A stretch of 64,000 nt of DNA from contig NZ_CP019724.1 of the NCBI RefSeq assembly GCF_002005225.1, positions 868,001 to 932,000 on the forward strand. Direction: 5' to 3'. Positions 15,533 to 26,358 of this stretch are shown one piece after another; position 1 is the first letter of the stretch, and each line of letters starts with the position of its first letter. The notes under the pieces are model-generated. The model saw nothing but the letters and a program-made list of their open reading frames with translations, was not told where the DNA came from and did no database searches. Position numbers and translations under genes: made by a program. This stretch comes from Streptomyces pactum. GTDB taxonomy: Bacteria > Actinomycetota > Actinomycetes > Streptomycetales > Streptomycetaceae.

Positions 15533-16537
15533 GTGAGTTCAGTGATCGCGACCACCCGCTTCTCCGTCCTGGACCGCTCCCGCATCCGCGAGGGCCACAC
15601 CGGCGCCCGGGCGCTGCGCGACACCGTGGAACTGGCACGGGAGGCGGAGCGGCTCGGCTACCACCGGTTCTGGGTGTCGGAGCACCACGGCGTGCCGGGA
15701 GTGGCCGGCTCGGCGCCGACCGTGCTGGCCGCCGCCGTCGCCGGTGCCACCCGGAGCATCCGGGTCGGCACCGGCGGTGTGATGCTGCCCAACCACCGGC
15801 CGCTGGTCGTCGCCGAGCAGTTCGGCGTGCTGGAGTCGCTCTTCCCCGGCCGGATCGACATGGGGCTCGGCCGCTCGGTCGGCTTCACCGACGGCGTACG
15901 CAGGGCACTGGGCCGGAACAAGGAGGACGCCGAGGACTTCGGCGCCCAACTGGCGGAGCTGCTGGGCTGGTTTAGGGGCACCTCCCCGACCGGAGCGCAC
16001 GCCCGCCCCGCCGAGGGGCTGACCGTGCCGCCGTTCGTGCTGGCCATGGGCGAGGGCGCGGCCGTCGCCGCCCGCGCGGGCCTGCCGATGGTCATCGGGG
16101 ACCTGCGCGACCGCGACCGCATGCGGCGCGGCGTCGACCGCTACCGTGCCGGCTTCCGCCCCTCCGAGTGGAGCCGGGAGCCGTACGTCGTCGTCTCCGG
16201 CACCGTCGCCGTGGCCGGCACCCCCGAGGCGGCCCGGCGGCTCCTGGTCCCGGAGGCCTGGTCCATGGCCCATGCCCGCACCCGCGGCTCCTTCCCTCCC
16301 CTGCCCCCGGCCGAGGAGGTCGAGGCCCGGACGACGACCGCCAAGGAACGCGAGCTGTACGACGCCGGCCTCACCGGCCACATCGCGGGGACCGAGGAAC
16401 AGGTGGCCGGCGAGCTGGAGTCGCTCCTCGAGGACACCGGCGCGCAGGAAATCCTGGTGACCACGAGCACCTACGACCGCGAGGCCCTGCTGGACTCCTA
16501 CCGGCGGCTCGCCCGCGTCACCGGAACCGCGGTGTGA
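15533..16537 (+). CDS. LLM-class (luciferase-like) flavin-dependent oxidoreductase, MsnO8-type
   Basis: 334 residues forming an (alpha/beta)8 barrel. FSVLDRSRIREGH at the start, FWVSEHHGVPGVAGSAPTV, GTGGVMLPNHRPLVVAEQFG and FPGRIDMGLGRSVGFTD are the motifs of the monooxygenase subgroup that uses FMNH2. Such enzymes oxidise varied small molecules and often cannot be assigned a substrate. The start is GTG 15533, and a second GTG at 15542 is also possible. The spacer to the UvrA-like gene is short (70 bases) and co-directional, so they may be co-transcribed. Confidence 0.87.
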   Translation: MSSVIATTRFSVLDRSRIREGHTGARALRDTVELAREAERLGYHRFWVSEHHGVPGVAGSAPTVLAAAVAGATRSIRVGTGGVMLPNHRPLVVAEQFGVLESLFPGRIDMGLGRSVGFTDGVRRALGRNKEDAEDFGAQLAELLGWFRGTSPTGAHARPAEGLTVPPFVLAMGEGAAVAARAGLPMVIGDLRDRDRMRRGVDRYRAGFRPSEWSREPYVVVSGTVAVAGTPEAARRLLVPEAWSMAHARTRGSFPPLPPAEEVEARTTTAKERELYDAGLTGHIAGTEEQVAGELESLLEDTGAQEILVTTSTYDREALLDSYRRLARVTGTAV

Positions 16538-16607
16538 GCCGCACCGGCGTAGAATCGCGGAGTTTGTCCCACCGGCCGTGGCCGAAGACCGTACGGAGTT
16601 CCCCGCG

Positions 16608-18959
16608 ATGCACAGCCCCCACGACCCGTACGTCCGGGTGCGCGACGCCCGTGAGCACAACCTCAAGAACGTGGACGTGGACATCCCCCGGGACGTGGTG
16701 GCCGTGTTCACCGGTGTGTCGGGCTCGGGGAAGTCGTCGCTCGCGTTCGGGACGCTCTACGCGGAGGCGCAGCGGCGCTACTTCGAGTCGGTCGCGCCGT
16801 ACGCCCGCAGGCTGATCCACCAGGTCGGTGCCCCCAAGGTCGGCGAGATCACCGGGCTGCCGCCCGCCGTGTCGCTGCAGCAGCGCCGCTCGGCCCCCAC
16901 CTCCCGCTCCTCGGTCGGCACGGTCACCAACCTCTCCAACTCCCTGCGGATGCTGTTCTCCCGCGCCGGTGACTACCCGCCGGGCGCGCCGCGGCTCGAC
17001 TCCGACGCCTTCTCGCCGAACACGGCGGCGGGCGCGTGCCCCGAGTGCCACGGACTCGGCCGGGTGCACCGTACGACCGAGGAGCTGCTGGTCCCGGACC
17101 CGTCCCTGTCGATCCGGGACGGCGCCGTCGCGGCGTGGCCGGGCGCCTGGCAGGGCAAGAACCTGCGGGACGTCCTCGACGCGCTGGGGTACGACGTGGA
17201 CCGGCCCTGGCGCGAGCTGCCGGCCGGACAGCGGGAGTGGATCCTGTTCACGGACGAGCAGCCGGTCGTCACGGTGCACCCCGTGCGGGACGCGGGACGC
17301 ATCCAGCGGCCGTACCAGGGCACGTACATGAGCGCCCGGCGGTATGTGATGAAGACGTTCTCGGACTCGAAGAGCGCGGCGCTGCGGGCGAAGGCGGAGC
17401 GCTTCCTGACGAGTGCGCCCTGCCCGGTCTGCGGCGGCGGCAGGCTGCGGCCTCGGGCCCTGGCGGTCACGGTCGGCGGCCGTACCATCGCCGAGCTGGC
17501 CGCACTGCCGCTCACGGAACTCGCGGAAGCACTGCCGACCGGCGGCGAGACGGCCCGGGTGCTCACCGGGGACCTCACTTCCCGGATCGCGCCCGTCGTC
17601 GAGCTGGGGCTCGGTTATCTGAGCCTGGACCGTCCGACGCCCACCCTGTCCGCGGGCGAGCTGCAGCGGCTGCGGCTGGCGACGCAGTTGCGCTCCGGCC
17701 TGTTCGGGGTCGTGTACGTCCTGGACGAACCGTCCGCCGGACTGCACCCGGCGGACACCGAGGCGCTGCTGACGGTGCTGGAGCGGCTGAAGGCGGCCGG
17801 CAACTCGGTGTTCGTGGTGGAGCACCACCTCGGCGTGATGCGCGGTGCCGACTGGATCGTGGACGTCGGCCCGCGGGCGGGCGAGCACGGCGGGCGGGTG
17901 CTGTACAGCGGTCCCGTCGCCGGGCTGGCCGCCGTCGGGGAGTCCGCGACGGCCCGCCATCTCTTCGACCGCTCCCCCGCTCCCGCCCGCGCGGCCCGAG
18001 TCCCCCGGGGCACGGTGACCGTCGGTCCGGTCACCCGGCACAACCTGCGCGCGGTGACGTCCGAGTTCCCGCTCGGTGTGCTCACCGCGGTGACGGGCGT
18101 GTCCGGTTCCGGGAAGTCGACGCTCATCGGCGAGATCACCGAGGACCTGCCGGGGGTGGGCCGGCTGGTCTCCGTCGACCAGCGGCCGATCGGACGTACC
18201 CCACGCTCCAACCTGGCCACGTACACGGGCCTGTTCGATGTCGTGCGCAAGGTGTTCGCGGCCACCGGGCAGGCTCGGCGAAGGGGTTACGGAGTCGGCC
18301 GCTTCTCCTTCAACGTGCCCGGTGGACGCTGCGGGACCTGCCAGGGCGAGGGGTTCGTCAGTGTCGAGCTGCTGTTCCTGCCCAGTACGTACGCACCGTG
18401 CCCGGACTGCGGCGGGGCACGCTACAACCCCGAGACGCTGGAGGTGGCGTACCGGGGGCGGAACATCGCCGAGGTGCTGGACCTGACGGTGGTGGAGGCG
18501 GCGGAGTTCTTCGCGGACGCGGACACACCGGCGGTGTCGCGCAGCCTGGCCGCGCTGCTCGACGTCGGGCTGGGCTATCTGCGGCTCGGCCAGCCGGCGA
18601 CCGAACTGTCCGGCGGTGAGGCGCAGCGCATCAAGCTGGCGAGCGAGCTGCAGCGGGGGCGGCGCGGCCACACGCTGTACCTGCTCGACGAGCCGACGAC
18701 CGGTCTGCACCCCGCCGACGTCGAGGTGCTGATGCGCCAGTTGCACGGTCTCGTCGACGCCGGGCAGACGGTGGTCGTCGTCGAGCACGACATGGCCGTG
18801 GTGGCGGGCGCCGACCGGGTCATCGACCTGGGTCCGGGCGGCGGCGAGGCCGGCGGCCGGATCGTCGCCGCCGGGCCGCCGGCCGAGGTGGCACGGGCCG
18901 ACGGCAGTGCCACCGCGCCGTATCTGGCCCGGTCCCTGGCCGGCGGGACGCGCCGGTGA
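16608..18959 (+). CDS. Compact UvrA-like ABC ATPase (UvrA2/DrrC type)
   Basis: 783 residues, clearly shorter than housekeeping UvrA (~950-1000). Two ABC ATPase modules are present: Walker A GVSGSGKSS (36-44) and GVSGSGKST (~500), signatures LSAGELQRLRLA and LSGGEAQRIKLA, and Walker B VLDEPSAGLHP and LLDEPTTGLHP. CXXC zinc modules occur (CPECHGLG, CPVCGGG, CGTCQGEG, CPDCGG). The region between the first Walker A and its zinc module is shortened, consistent with loss of the UvrB-binding domain. Relatives confer resistance to DNA-binding drugs or act in UvrB-independent damage tolerance. ATG 16608 has GGAG nine bases upstream, and GTG 16578 is an in-frame alternative. Confidence 0.88.
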   Translation: MHSPHDPYVRVRDAREHNLKNVDVDIPRDVVAVFTGVSGSGKSSLAFGTLYAEAQRRYFESVAPYARRLIHQVGAPKVGEITGLPPAVSLQQRRSAPTSRSSVGTVTNLSNSLRMLFSRAGDYPPGAPRLDSDAFSPNTAAGACPECHGLGRVHRTTEELLVPDPSLSIRDGAVAAWPGAWQGKNLRDVLDALGYDVDRPWRELPAGQREWILFTDEQPVVTVHPVRDAGRIQRPYQGTYMSARRYVMKTFSDSKSAALRAKAERFLTSAPCPVCGGGRLRPRALAVTVGGRTIAELAALPLTELAEALPTGGETARVLTGDLTSRIAPVVELGLGYLSLDRPTPTLSAGELQRLRLATQLRSGLFGVVYVLDEPSAGLHPADTEALLTVLERLKAAGNSVFVVEHHLGVMRGADWIVDVGPRAGEHGGRVLYSGPVAGLAAVGESATARHLFDRSPAPARAARVPRGTVTVGPVTRHNLRAVTSEFPLGVLTAVTGVSGSGKSTLIGEITEDLPGVGRLVSVDQRPIGRTPRSNLATYTGLFDVVRKVFAATGQARRRGYGVGRFSFNVPGGRCGTCQGEGFVSVELLFLPSTYAPCPDCGGARYNPETLEVAYRGRNIAEVLDLTVVEAAEFFADADTPAVSRSLAALLDVGLGYLRLGQPATELSGGEAQRIKLASELQRGRRGHTLYLLDEPTTGLHPADVEVLMRQLHGLVDAGQTVVVVEHDMAVVAGADRVIDLGPGGGEAGGRIVAAGPPAEVARADGSATAPYLARSLAGGTRR

Positions 18960-19002
18960 AGGCGCTCACCGGCGCGGGCCCTCCTGGGGAAGCCGGGAAC
19001 GG

Positions 19003-19893
19003 CTACTCGCGGCCCTTCCGCATGTCGTCCTCGGTGTACTCCTCCGTCTCGGCCTCGATCCGCTCCTTGCGGACCCGGCCCCGCACGGTCTCGTTCTCCG
19101 TGTGCTCCTCGGTGGTCATCCGGACGCGCTCCACCGGCACCGCCTCGGTCTCCACGACGGGGCGCTCCTCGTGCAGGACGACCTCGTGCTCGTCCTCGCT
19201 GATCTCCGGACCGGAGAGCGCCTCGCCACGGTTGGCGTCCGTGATGGGCTCCCGCTCGACCCGCACTTCCTCGTGGCTCACCGGAACGGTCTGCTGGACC
19301 TCCTCCGTGACCACGTACTTGCGCAGCCGCGCCCGGCCGCTCTCGCGCCGTTCGACACCGACGTGCATCTGCTCCTCGGAGCGGGTCATCGCGTCGTCGC
19401 CGCGCATGCCCGTCCGGCCCGGCGCGCCCTGTTCACCGGTCGTGCCGGCCACGCCTGCCGTGCCGGCCGCTCCGGCCGCTCCGGCGGCGCCGGCGGTTCC
19501 GGCGGTTCCGGCCGGGCCCGGCCCCGCGGCCCAGCGGCCGTCGTCGGTCCGCTCGGCCTCGGAGAGCACGCTGTCCCAGTTGATGCCGTAGTAGTCGTAG
19601 AGCCGGTGCTCCTCGGTCTCCGACAGATGTCCGCCCGCGTCGACGTCGACGCTGGGCGCGCCCTTGACCATGTCCTTGCGGTAGGGGACCTCGAGGTGGT
19701 CCTGCACCAGCGCGGCGTCGCGGATGGGCACGAAGGACTCGTTGGAGCCGAGCATTCCCGTCTTCACGCTCACCCACTCGGGGCGACCGGTCATGTCGTC
19801 GAAGAAGACGTGCTTGGCGTCGCCGATCTTGTTCCCGTCACCGTCGTAGACCGGATGGTCCAAGACGTTGGCGATCTCTTCACGGGTGATCAT
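19003..19893 (-). CDS. PRC-barrel / DUF2382 stress protein with collagen-like linker
   Basis: 296 residues. Residues 1-~85 are a PRC barrel (VLDHPVYDGDGNKIGDAKHVFFDD ... WVSVKTG). Residues ~165-290 are a highly charged DUF2382 domain (RLRKYVVTEEVQQTVPVSHEEV, EVVLHEERPVV). Between them, residues ~124-165 consist of 14 successive Gly-X-Y triplets rich in Ala and Thr (GPA, GTA, GAA, GVA, GTT, GEQ, GAP), a collagen-like segment. No signal peptide is present, so it is probably cytosolic. The family is linked to general stress in actinobacteria. AAGGAGG lies ten bases upstream of ATG 19893. Confidence 0.85.
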   Translation of the reverse strand: MITREEIANVLDHPVYDGDGNKIGDAKHVFFDDMTGRPEWVSVKTGMLGSNESFVPIRDAALVQDHLEVPYRKDMVKGAPSVDVDAGGHLSETEEHRLYDYYGINWDSVLSEAERTDDGRWAAGPGPAGTAGTAGAAGAAGAAGTAGVAGTTGEQGAPGRTGMRGDDAMTRSEEQMHVGVERRESGRARLRKYVVTEEVQQTVPVSHEEVRVEREPITDANRGEALSGPEISEDEHEVVLHEERPVVETEAVPVERVRMTTEEHTENETVRGRVRKERIEAETEEYTEDDMRKGRE

Positions 19894-19965
19894 CTGGCAT
19901 CACCCTCCTTCCGGAGTGCCTGCCTTCCGGATGACCGCATCCGACCTACGGAAACGGACCATACG

Positions 19966-20787
19966 TCACAAATGACACATACTTTTCGAAGGTGCTTTCC
20001 CTTGGGCGGCGTGGGCGAGCGAACGCCGGTCGGCGTGCCCGCCCGGCCCGATGACCGGCCGCACCTCCACCTCCGCGGTCAGCCCGCGCGCCGACGCCAC
20101 CCGCCACAGCGAGGCGAGCAGGGTGTCCTCCCCGACGAACGCGGGCGCCGTGCTCACCGCCCGACCGCCGGCCCGGTACCGGATGTGGACCGGCTGGACC
20201 GGCACCCCGGCGTCCAGCGCGGCCTGGAAGACGGCCCGGCGGAAGGGCCCCTGGGCGCGTCCGCACCAGGTACTGCCCTCGGGGAAGGCGGCGACCGCGG
20301 CGCCCTCGCGCAGAGCGCGCGCGATCACGGCGACCGTGTCCGGCAGGGCCCGCAGCCGGTCCCGTTCGATGAACAGCACCCCGCCGCGCGCGGCGAGCGC
20401 TCCCGCCACCGGCCACCGCCCGATCTCGCTCTTGGCCAGCATCCGCGCGGGGCGCACGGCGGCGAGCAGCGGGATGTCGAGCCAGGAGACGTGGTTGGCG
20501 ACGAGGAGCAGCCCGCCGGTGGGCGCGGCGGCGCCCGTGACGCGGACCCGGACGCCGGCCGCCCGCACGATCCACCGGCACCAGCTCCGCGCCAGGGCGG
20601 CGGGCACCGGCACCCGCGCACGGGGGCGGCCCCGGCCGAGCGGCGTCAGTACGACCGCGATCCCGGCGAGGAGCAGCACGCCGACCACCGCGAGGCGCAG
20701 TACGGCACGTGGCAGGGCCGCTCCGTCCCGGGAGGGCTCCACGCACGCCCCGGGGGTGCAGGGCGCGGCGGGCAGCCAGGCGCTCAT
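19966..20787 (-). CDS. olsA: Lyso-ornithine lipid O-acyltransferase (OlsA/PlsC family)
   Basis: 273 residues. One or two N-terminal membrane helices (AVLRLAVVGVLLLAGIAVVL) are followed by a PlsC acyltransferase domain with the HX4D motif NHVSWLD, VLFIERDR and FPEGSTW. It transfers an acyl group from acyl-ACP to the 3-hydroxyl of lyso-ornithine lipid when paired with OlsB. On its own it would be called a 1-acylglycerol-3-phosphate acyltransferase. Its ATG overlaps the olsB stop (TGATG), which supports the ornithine-lipid assignment. I recall the S. coelicolor olsBA pair in the equivalent position. Confidence 0.82.
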   Translation of the reverse strand: MSAWLPAAPCTPGACVEPSRDGAALPRAVLRLAVVGVLLLAGIAVVLTPLGRGRPRARVPVPAALARSWCRWIVRAAGVRVRVTGAAAPTGGLLLVANHVSWLDIPLLAAVRPARMLAKSEIGRWPVAGALAARGGVLFIERDRLRALPDTVAVIARALREGAAVAAFPEGSTWCGRAQGPFRRAVFQAALDAGVPVQPVHIRYRAGGRAVSTAPAFVGEDTLLASLWRVASARGLTAEVEVRPVIGPGGHADRRSLAHAAQGKAPSKSMCHL

Positions 20788-21557
20788 CAGGCCGCGACGA
20801 GCGAGAGGAAGTGCCGCAGATAGCGCGCGTCGACCCGGCTCATCGGCAGCAGCACGTACAGGTCGGCCACGCCGAAGTCCACGTCGTGCGCGGGCTCCCC
20901 GCAGACCCAGGCGCCGAGGCGGAGGTAACCGCGCAGCAGGGCCGGCAGTTCGGTGCGGCCGGCGGGCGCTGCGGCGCTCGGGGTCCACGGGAGCAGCGGC
21001 CGTACCCGGTACTCCTCGGGCGCCAGGTGCTTGGTCCGCACCCGGTCCCAGGTGCCGGCCGCGAGGGTGCCGCCGTCGGCGAGCGGGATCGAGCAGCAGC
21101 CGGCCAGCCACTCGTGGCCCCGGTCGGTCATGTAGCGGGCTATGCCGGCCCAGATGAGCCCGATCACGGCGCCGTCGCGGTGGTCGGGGTGCACGCAGGA
21201 CCGGCCGACCTCGACCAGGCCGGGGCGGATCGCGTCCAGCGCCGCGAGGTCGAACTCACTCTCGGCGTACAGCCGCCCGGCGACCGCCGCGCGCCCCGGC
21301 GGCAGCAGCCGGTAGGTACCCACGACCTGCCCGGTATCCTCCTCCCGCACCAGCAGGTGGTCGCAGTACGCGTCGAAGGGGTCGACGTCGTACCCGGGCT
21401 CCGGGCTCGCCAGCCGCGCGCCCATCTCCTGCGCGAAGACGTCGTGCCGCAGCCGCTGCGCGGCCCGCACGTCCTCCTCCTCGCGGGCGAGCGCGACGGT
21501 GTAGCGGTGGGGTGCGGCTGGCTTGGCGAGACGGTCTGCGGTCAGTACGCCGGTCAT
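20787..21557 (-). CDS. olsB: L-ornithine N-alpha-acyltransferase (OlsB family, GNAT fold)
   Basis: 256 residues. The fold is a hemolysin/autoinducer-synthase-like GNAT domain: RLRHDVFAQEMGAR, VVGTYRLLPP, LVEVGRSCVHPDHRDGAVIGLIWAGIARYM and the C-terminal GVADLYVLLPMSRVD. OlsB attaches a 3-hydroxyacyl chain from ACP to ornithine, forming lyso-ornithine lipid, a phosphorus-free membrane lipid. AGGAGA lies five bases before ATG 21557. It is first in a two-gene operon with olsA and is separated from sdhB by a strong hairpin. No Pho box is obvious upstream by eye. Confidence 0.82.
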   Translation of the reverse strand: MTGVLTADRLAKPAAPHRYTVALAREEEDVRAAQRLRHDVFAQEMGARLASPEPGYDVDPFDAYCDHLLVREEDTGQVVGTYRLLPPGRAAVAGRLYAESEFDLAALDAIRPGLVEVGRSCVHPDHRDGAVIGLIWAGIARYMTDRGHEWLAGCCSIPLADGGTLAAGTWDRVRTKHLAPEEYRVRPLLPWTPSAAAPAGRTELPALLRGYLRLGAWVCGEPAHDVDFGVADLYVLLPMSRVDARYLRHFLSLVAA

Positions 21558-21705
21558 GGCACTCTCCTGGTCACGGGCCGGGGCGGCGACGGCGGACCGA
21601 CGGTGTACGGTCCGCCGCCCCTGTTCTTCCGCTGCCGGTTGGCCGGTGCGTGACCTGGGCCGGGAGAGTGGATGTGCGGCTGCTGAATGCCAGGGGCGAA
21701 AGCGA

Positions 21706-21741
21706 GACGGGGCCGAGAGGAGCACCTCTCCCGGCCCCGTC
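21706..21741 (-). terminator. Strong hairpin after sdhCAB
   Basis: GACGGGGCCG...AGAGG pairs with CCTCT...CGGCCCCGTC around an AGCA loop with a small bulge. It sits 32 bases past the sdhB stop and ends the operon. Confidence 0.75.
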
Positions 21742-21772
21742 CGTCCGCACCCTCGGCGAACGTTCTGTCGGG

Positions 21773-22518
21773 CTAGCGCTTCGCCCCCTTGCGCGTGGCC
21801 CGCAGCCACTCCTTGTTCATGCTGGTGATGGACACCAGCGGGATGCCCTTGGGACAGGCCGTGGCGCACTCGCCGGCCAGGGTGCAGCCGCCGAAGCCCT
21901 CGTCGTCCATCTGCGCCACCATGTCCAGCACCCGCGTCTCCCGCTCGGGCGCGCCCTGCGGCAGGACGTTGAGGTGATTCACCTTCGCGGACGTGAACAG
22001 CATCGCCGCTCCGTTCGGGCAGGCCGCGACGCACGCCCCGCAGCCGATGCACTCGGCGTGCTCGAAGGCGAAGTCGGCGTCCGGCTTGGGCACCGGTGCG
22101 GCGTGGGCCTCCGGCGCGGCACCGGTCGGCGCGGTGATGTAACCGCCGGCCTGGATGATCCGGTCGAAGGCCGAACGGTCGACGACCAGGTCCTTCACGA
22201 CCGGGAAGGCGGATGCCCGCCACGGCTCGACGTCGATGGTGTCGCCGTCCTGGAAGGACCGCATGTGAAGCTGGCAGGTGGTGGTGCGCTCGGGCCCGTG
22301 GGCGTCGCCGTTGATGACCAGCGAGCAGGCGCCGCAGATGCCCTCGCGGCAGTCGTGGTCGAAGGCGACCGGGTCCTCGCCCTTGAGGATGAGCTCCTCG
22401 TTGAGGGTGTCGAGCATCTCCAGGAAGGACATGTCGCGGGAGATGCCGTCCACCTCGTACGTGGACATGGCGCCGTCGGCGTCGGCGTTCTTCTGCCGCC
22501 ATACGCGCAGGGTGAGCT

Positions 22519-22522
<4 letters not shown>
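21773..22522 (-). CDS. sdhB: Succinate dehydrogenase/fumarate reductase iron-sulfur subunit
   Basis: 249 residues. An N-terminal plant-type ferredoxin domain has the [2Fe-2S] ligands CREGICGAC with a later Cys in TTTCQLH. A C-terminal bacterial ferredoxin domain has [12 protein letters not shown] for [4Fe-4S] and [14 protein letters not shown] for [3Fe-4S]. It passes electrons from the flavoprotein to the cytochrome b subunit. Its ATG overlaps the sdhA stop (ATGA). This C-A-B set with a single cytochrome subunit resembles the Bacillus-type enzyme and is probably distinct from a housekeeping sdhCDAB elsewhere. Confidence 0.93.
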
Positions 22523-24468
<1,946 letters not shown>

Positions 24469-24469
24469 G

Positions 24470-25177
24470 TCAGCTCACCACTCCGGTCATGACGCCCACG
24501 GGTACGGCGACGAAACCGACCGTGAGCAGCAGCGCGAGGACGTTGGCGATGGTCTTGAGGGCGCGGTCGCGGGTGCGACTGCCGGCGCCGAGGGTCTGGG
24601 CGGCGCTCCAGAAGCCGTGCCGGACGTGCATGCCGACGGCGAGCACGGCGACGATGTAGACGACGTTGCCGTACCAGGTCGAGAAGGTGTCCACGACGTT
24701 CTGGTAGGGCTTGCCCGTCTCGAAGCCGCCGGTGTGCACGGTGCCGGTGGTCAGGTCCAGGATGTGCCAGACGATGAACAGGGCCAGGATGATCCCGCCC
24801 CAGCGCATGGTGCGCGTCGCGTAGCTGGAGCGGGCCTTCTTGTGCACGTACTTGCTGGGCCGCGCCTTGATGTCGCGGCGGCTGAGCTGGTACGCGGAGA
24901 CGGCGTGGGCGACGACGGCGACGACCAGTACGACGCGGATCAGCCAGAGCGTCCACTCGTAGTGCATGAACGGTTCGCCGACCGTGCGCAGCCAGTGGGC
25001 GTAGTGGTTGAACTCGCTCGACCCGAAGAAGATCTTCAGGTTCCCGATCATGTGGGCGACCAGGTAGAGCAGCATGACGAGTCCGCTGATCGCCATCACC
25101 GTCTTCTTGCCGACGGTCGAGTCCCACACGGTGCGCGCCATGGACGGCCGTCGGTCCGTCCGCGTTGCCAAAGCCAT
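24470..25177 (-). CDS. sdhC: Succinate dehydrogenase cytochrome b558 subunit
   Basis: 235 residues with five hydrophobic helices ([87 protein letters not shown]). Histidines in HMIGN, VVAHAV, WHILD and MHVRHG are positioned to ligate two hemes, as in the TIGR02046 family. It anchors the enzyme and reduces menaquinone. ATG 25177 is my choice; an internal ATG at 25141 ([13 protein letters not shown]) is also plausible. Divergent from the LysR gene with a palindrome between them. Confidence 0.9.
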   Translation of the reverse strand: MALATRTDRRPSMARTVWDSTVGKKTVMAISGLVMLLYLVAHMIGNLKIFFGSSEFNHYAHWLRTVGEPFMHYEWTLWLIRVVLVVAVVAHAVSAYQLSRRDIKARPSKYVHKKARSSYATRTMRWGGIILALFIVWHILDLTTGTVHTGGFETGKPYQNVVDTFSTWYGNVVYIVAVLAVGMHVRHGFWSAAQTLGAGSRTRDRALKTIANVLALLLTVGFVAVPVGVMTGVVS

Positions 25178-25221
25178 GGCACAGGACGCTACGGGGGCGA
25201 GGGCCCATCGGTCCAAGACAT

Positions 25222-25241
25222 GGAATGCCTCGTTTCCATAG
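25222..25241. promoter_or_regulatory. LysR-type palindrome ATGGAA-N8-TTCCAT in sdhC/lysR spacer
   Basis: Perfect 6-bp arms flank an 8-base centre, and a T-N11-A element (LysR box) lies inside at 25228-25240. The site is 31 bases before the LysR start and 44 bases before sdhC, the usual place for an autoregulating LysR site. Confidence 0.55.
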
Positions 25242-25272
25242 GCCCAGGCTATCGACGACGTATGCTTGCGGC

Positions 25273-26157
25273 ATGCAGTTGCAGCAGCTCCAGTACTTCG
25301 TGGCGGTCGCCGAGACCCGGCACTTCACCCGGGCCGCGGAGACGGTCCACGTGGCCCAGCCGTCGCTGTCCCAGCAGATCAGGGCGCTGGAGCGGGAGCT
25401 GGGAGCGGACCTGTTCCTGCGGGCGCGGGGCAACATCACGCTCACCGACGCCGGAGAGGCGCTGCTGCCCCTGGCCCGGCGCATCCTGGCCGACGCGGAC
25501 ACCGCCCGTCACGAGGTGCTGGAGCTGGTGCAGTTGCGCCGCGGCCGGGTGCGGCTCGGCGCCACCCCGAGCCTGTGCACCGGTCTGCTCCCCGACGCGC
25601 TGCGCGCCTTCCACGACCGCTATCCCGGCATCCGGTTGCTGATCGAGGAGGGCGGCTCGCACGACCTCGTCCGGGAGCTGGCGCGCGGCGCGCTCGACCT
25701 CGCCCTGGTCGTGCTGCCGCTGCCCACCGCGTCGCCGGCGCTGACCACGGTGGAGCTGCTGCGGGAGGACCTGGTGGTGGTGTCGTCCCCGGAGTCGCCC
25801 CGGCCGGGCGGCGGGCGGCGGGCGGTGCGCATCGCCGACCTGGAGGGCGAGCGCCTGGTGATGTTCCGGCACGGGTACGACCTGCGGGAACTGACCGTGG
25901 CCGCGTGCCGCGCCGAGGGCTTCGAACCGGACTTCGCGGTGGAGGGCGGGGAGATGGACGCGGTGCTGGGGTTCGTGCGGGCGGGGCTGGGGATGGCCGT
26001 GGTTCCCCGCATGGTCGCGGCCCGGTCGGGGCGGGGGCTGCGGGTCACTCCGCTGGCCCGGCCCGGGCTGCACCGGACGATCGCGTTGGCCCATCGCAGC
26101 GACGTGGCTCCGCCTCGGGCGGCTCGCGAGTTGCAGCGGATGCTGCTCGAGCGGTGA
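25273..26157 (+). CDS. LysR-family transcriptional regulator
   Basis: 294 residues. Residues 1-60 are the winged HTH (LQQLQYFVAVAETRHFTRAAETVHVAQPSLSQQIRALERELG). Residues ~90-290 form the periplasmic-binding-protein-like effector domain (RVRLGATPSLCTGLLPDALRAF, GEMDAVLGFVRAGLGMAVVPRMVA). It is divergent from sdhCAB and shares a LysR-type palindrome with it, so control of the respiratory operon is likely. The effector is not identifiable. ATG 25273 starts directly at the HTH. The stop is followed at once by a 12-bp tandem repeat. Confidence 0.9.
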   Translation: MQLQQLQYFVAVAETRHFTRAAETVHVAQPSLSQQIRALERELGADLFLRARGNITLTDAGEALLPLARRILADADTARHEVLELVQLRRGRVRLGATPSLCTGLLPDALRAFHDRYPGIRLLIEEGGSHDLVRELARGALDLALVVLPLPTASPALTTVELLREDLVVVSSPESPRPGGGRRAVRIADLEGERLVMFRHGYDLRELTVAACRAEGFEPDFAVEGGEMDAVLGFVRAGLGMAVVPRMVAARSGRGLRVTPLARPGLHRTIALAHRSDVAPPRAARELQRMLLER

Positions 26158-26160
26158 GCG

Positions 26161-26196
26161 CGGCACCCCGGACGGCACCCCGGACGGCACCCCGGA
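26161..26196. repeat. Three identical 12-bp tandem units after lysR
   Basis: CGGCACCCCGGA is repeated three times exactly, starting four bases after the LysR stop codon. Confidence 0.85.
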
Positions 26197-26283
26197 CGGC
26201 GCCATCGTGATCGGGCGCCATCCGGGACTGCGGGGTCGTCGTGGCTGGTCGCGCCCACGCGGCGGAGCCGCACACCGCCACGG

Positions 26284-26301
26284 CCCCGCGCTGCCGCGGG
26301 G
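26284..26301. terminator. Hairpin between convergent lysR and rmdA
   Basis: CCCCGCG and CGCGGGG form a 7-bp stem with a CTGC loop in the 200-base convergent spacer. Confidence 0.5.
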
Positions 26302-26358
26302 CGCTGCCCCCACGCCGTCGAGAGGGGCGGGGACCACGCCCGTCGAGAGGCGCGGAGA

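Noticed and set aside
20787..22502. Longer OlsB protein reaching across sdhB
   Set aside because: Only residues from ATG 21557 match the family; upstream codons are antisense noise and a terminator lies between.
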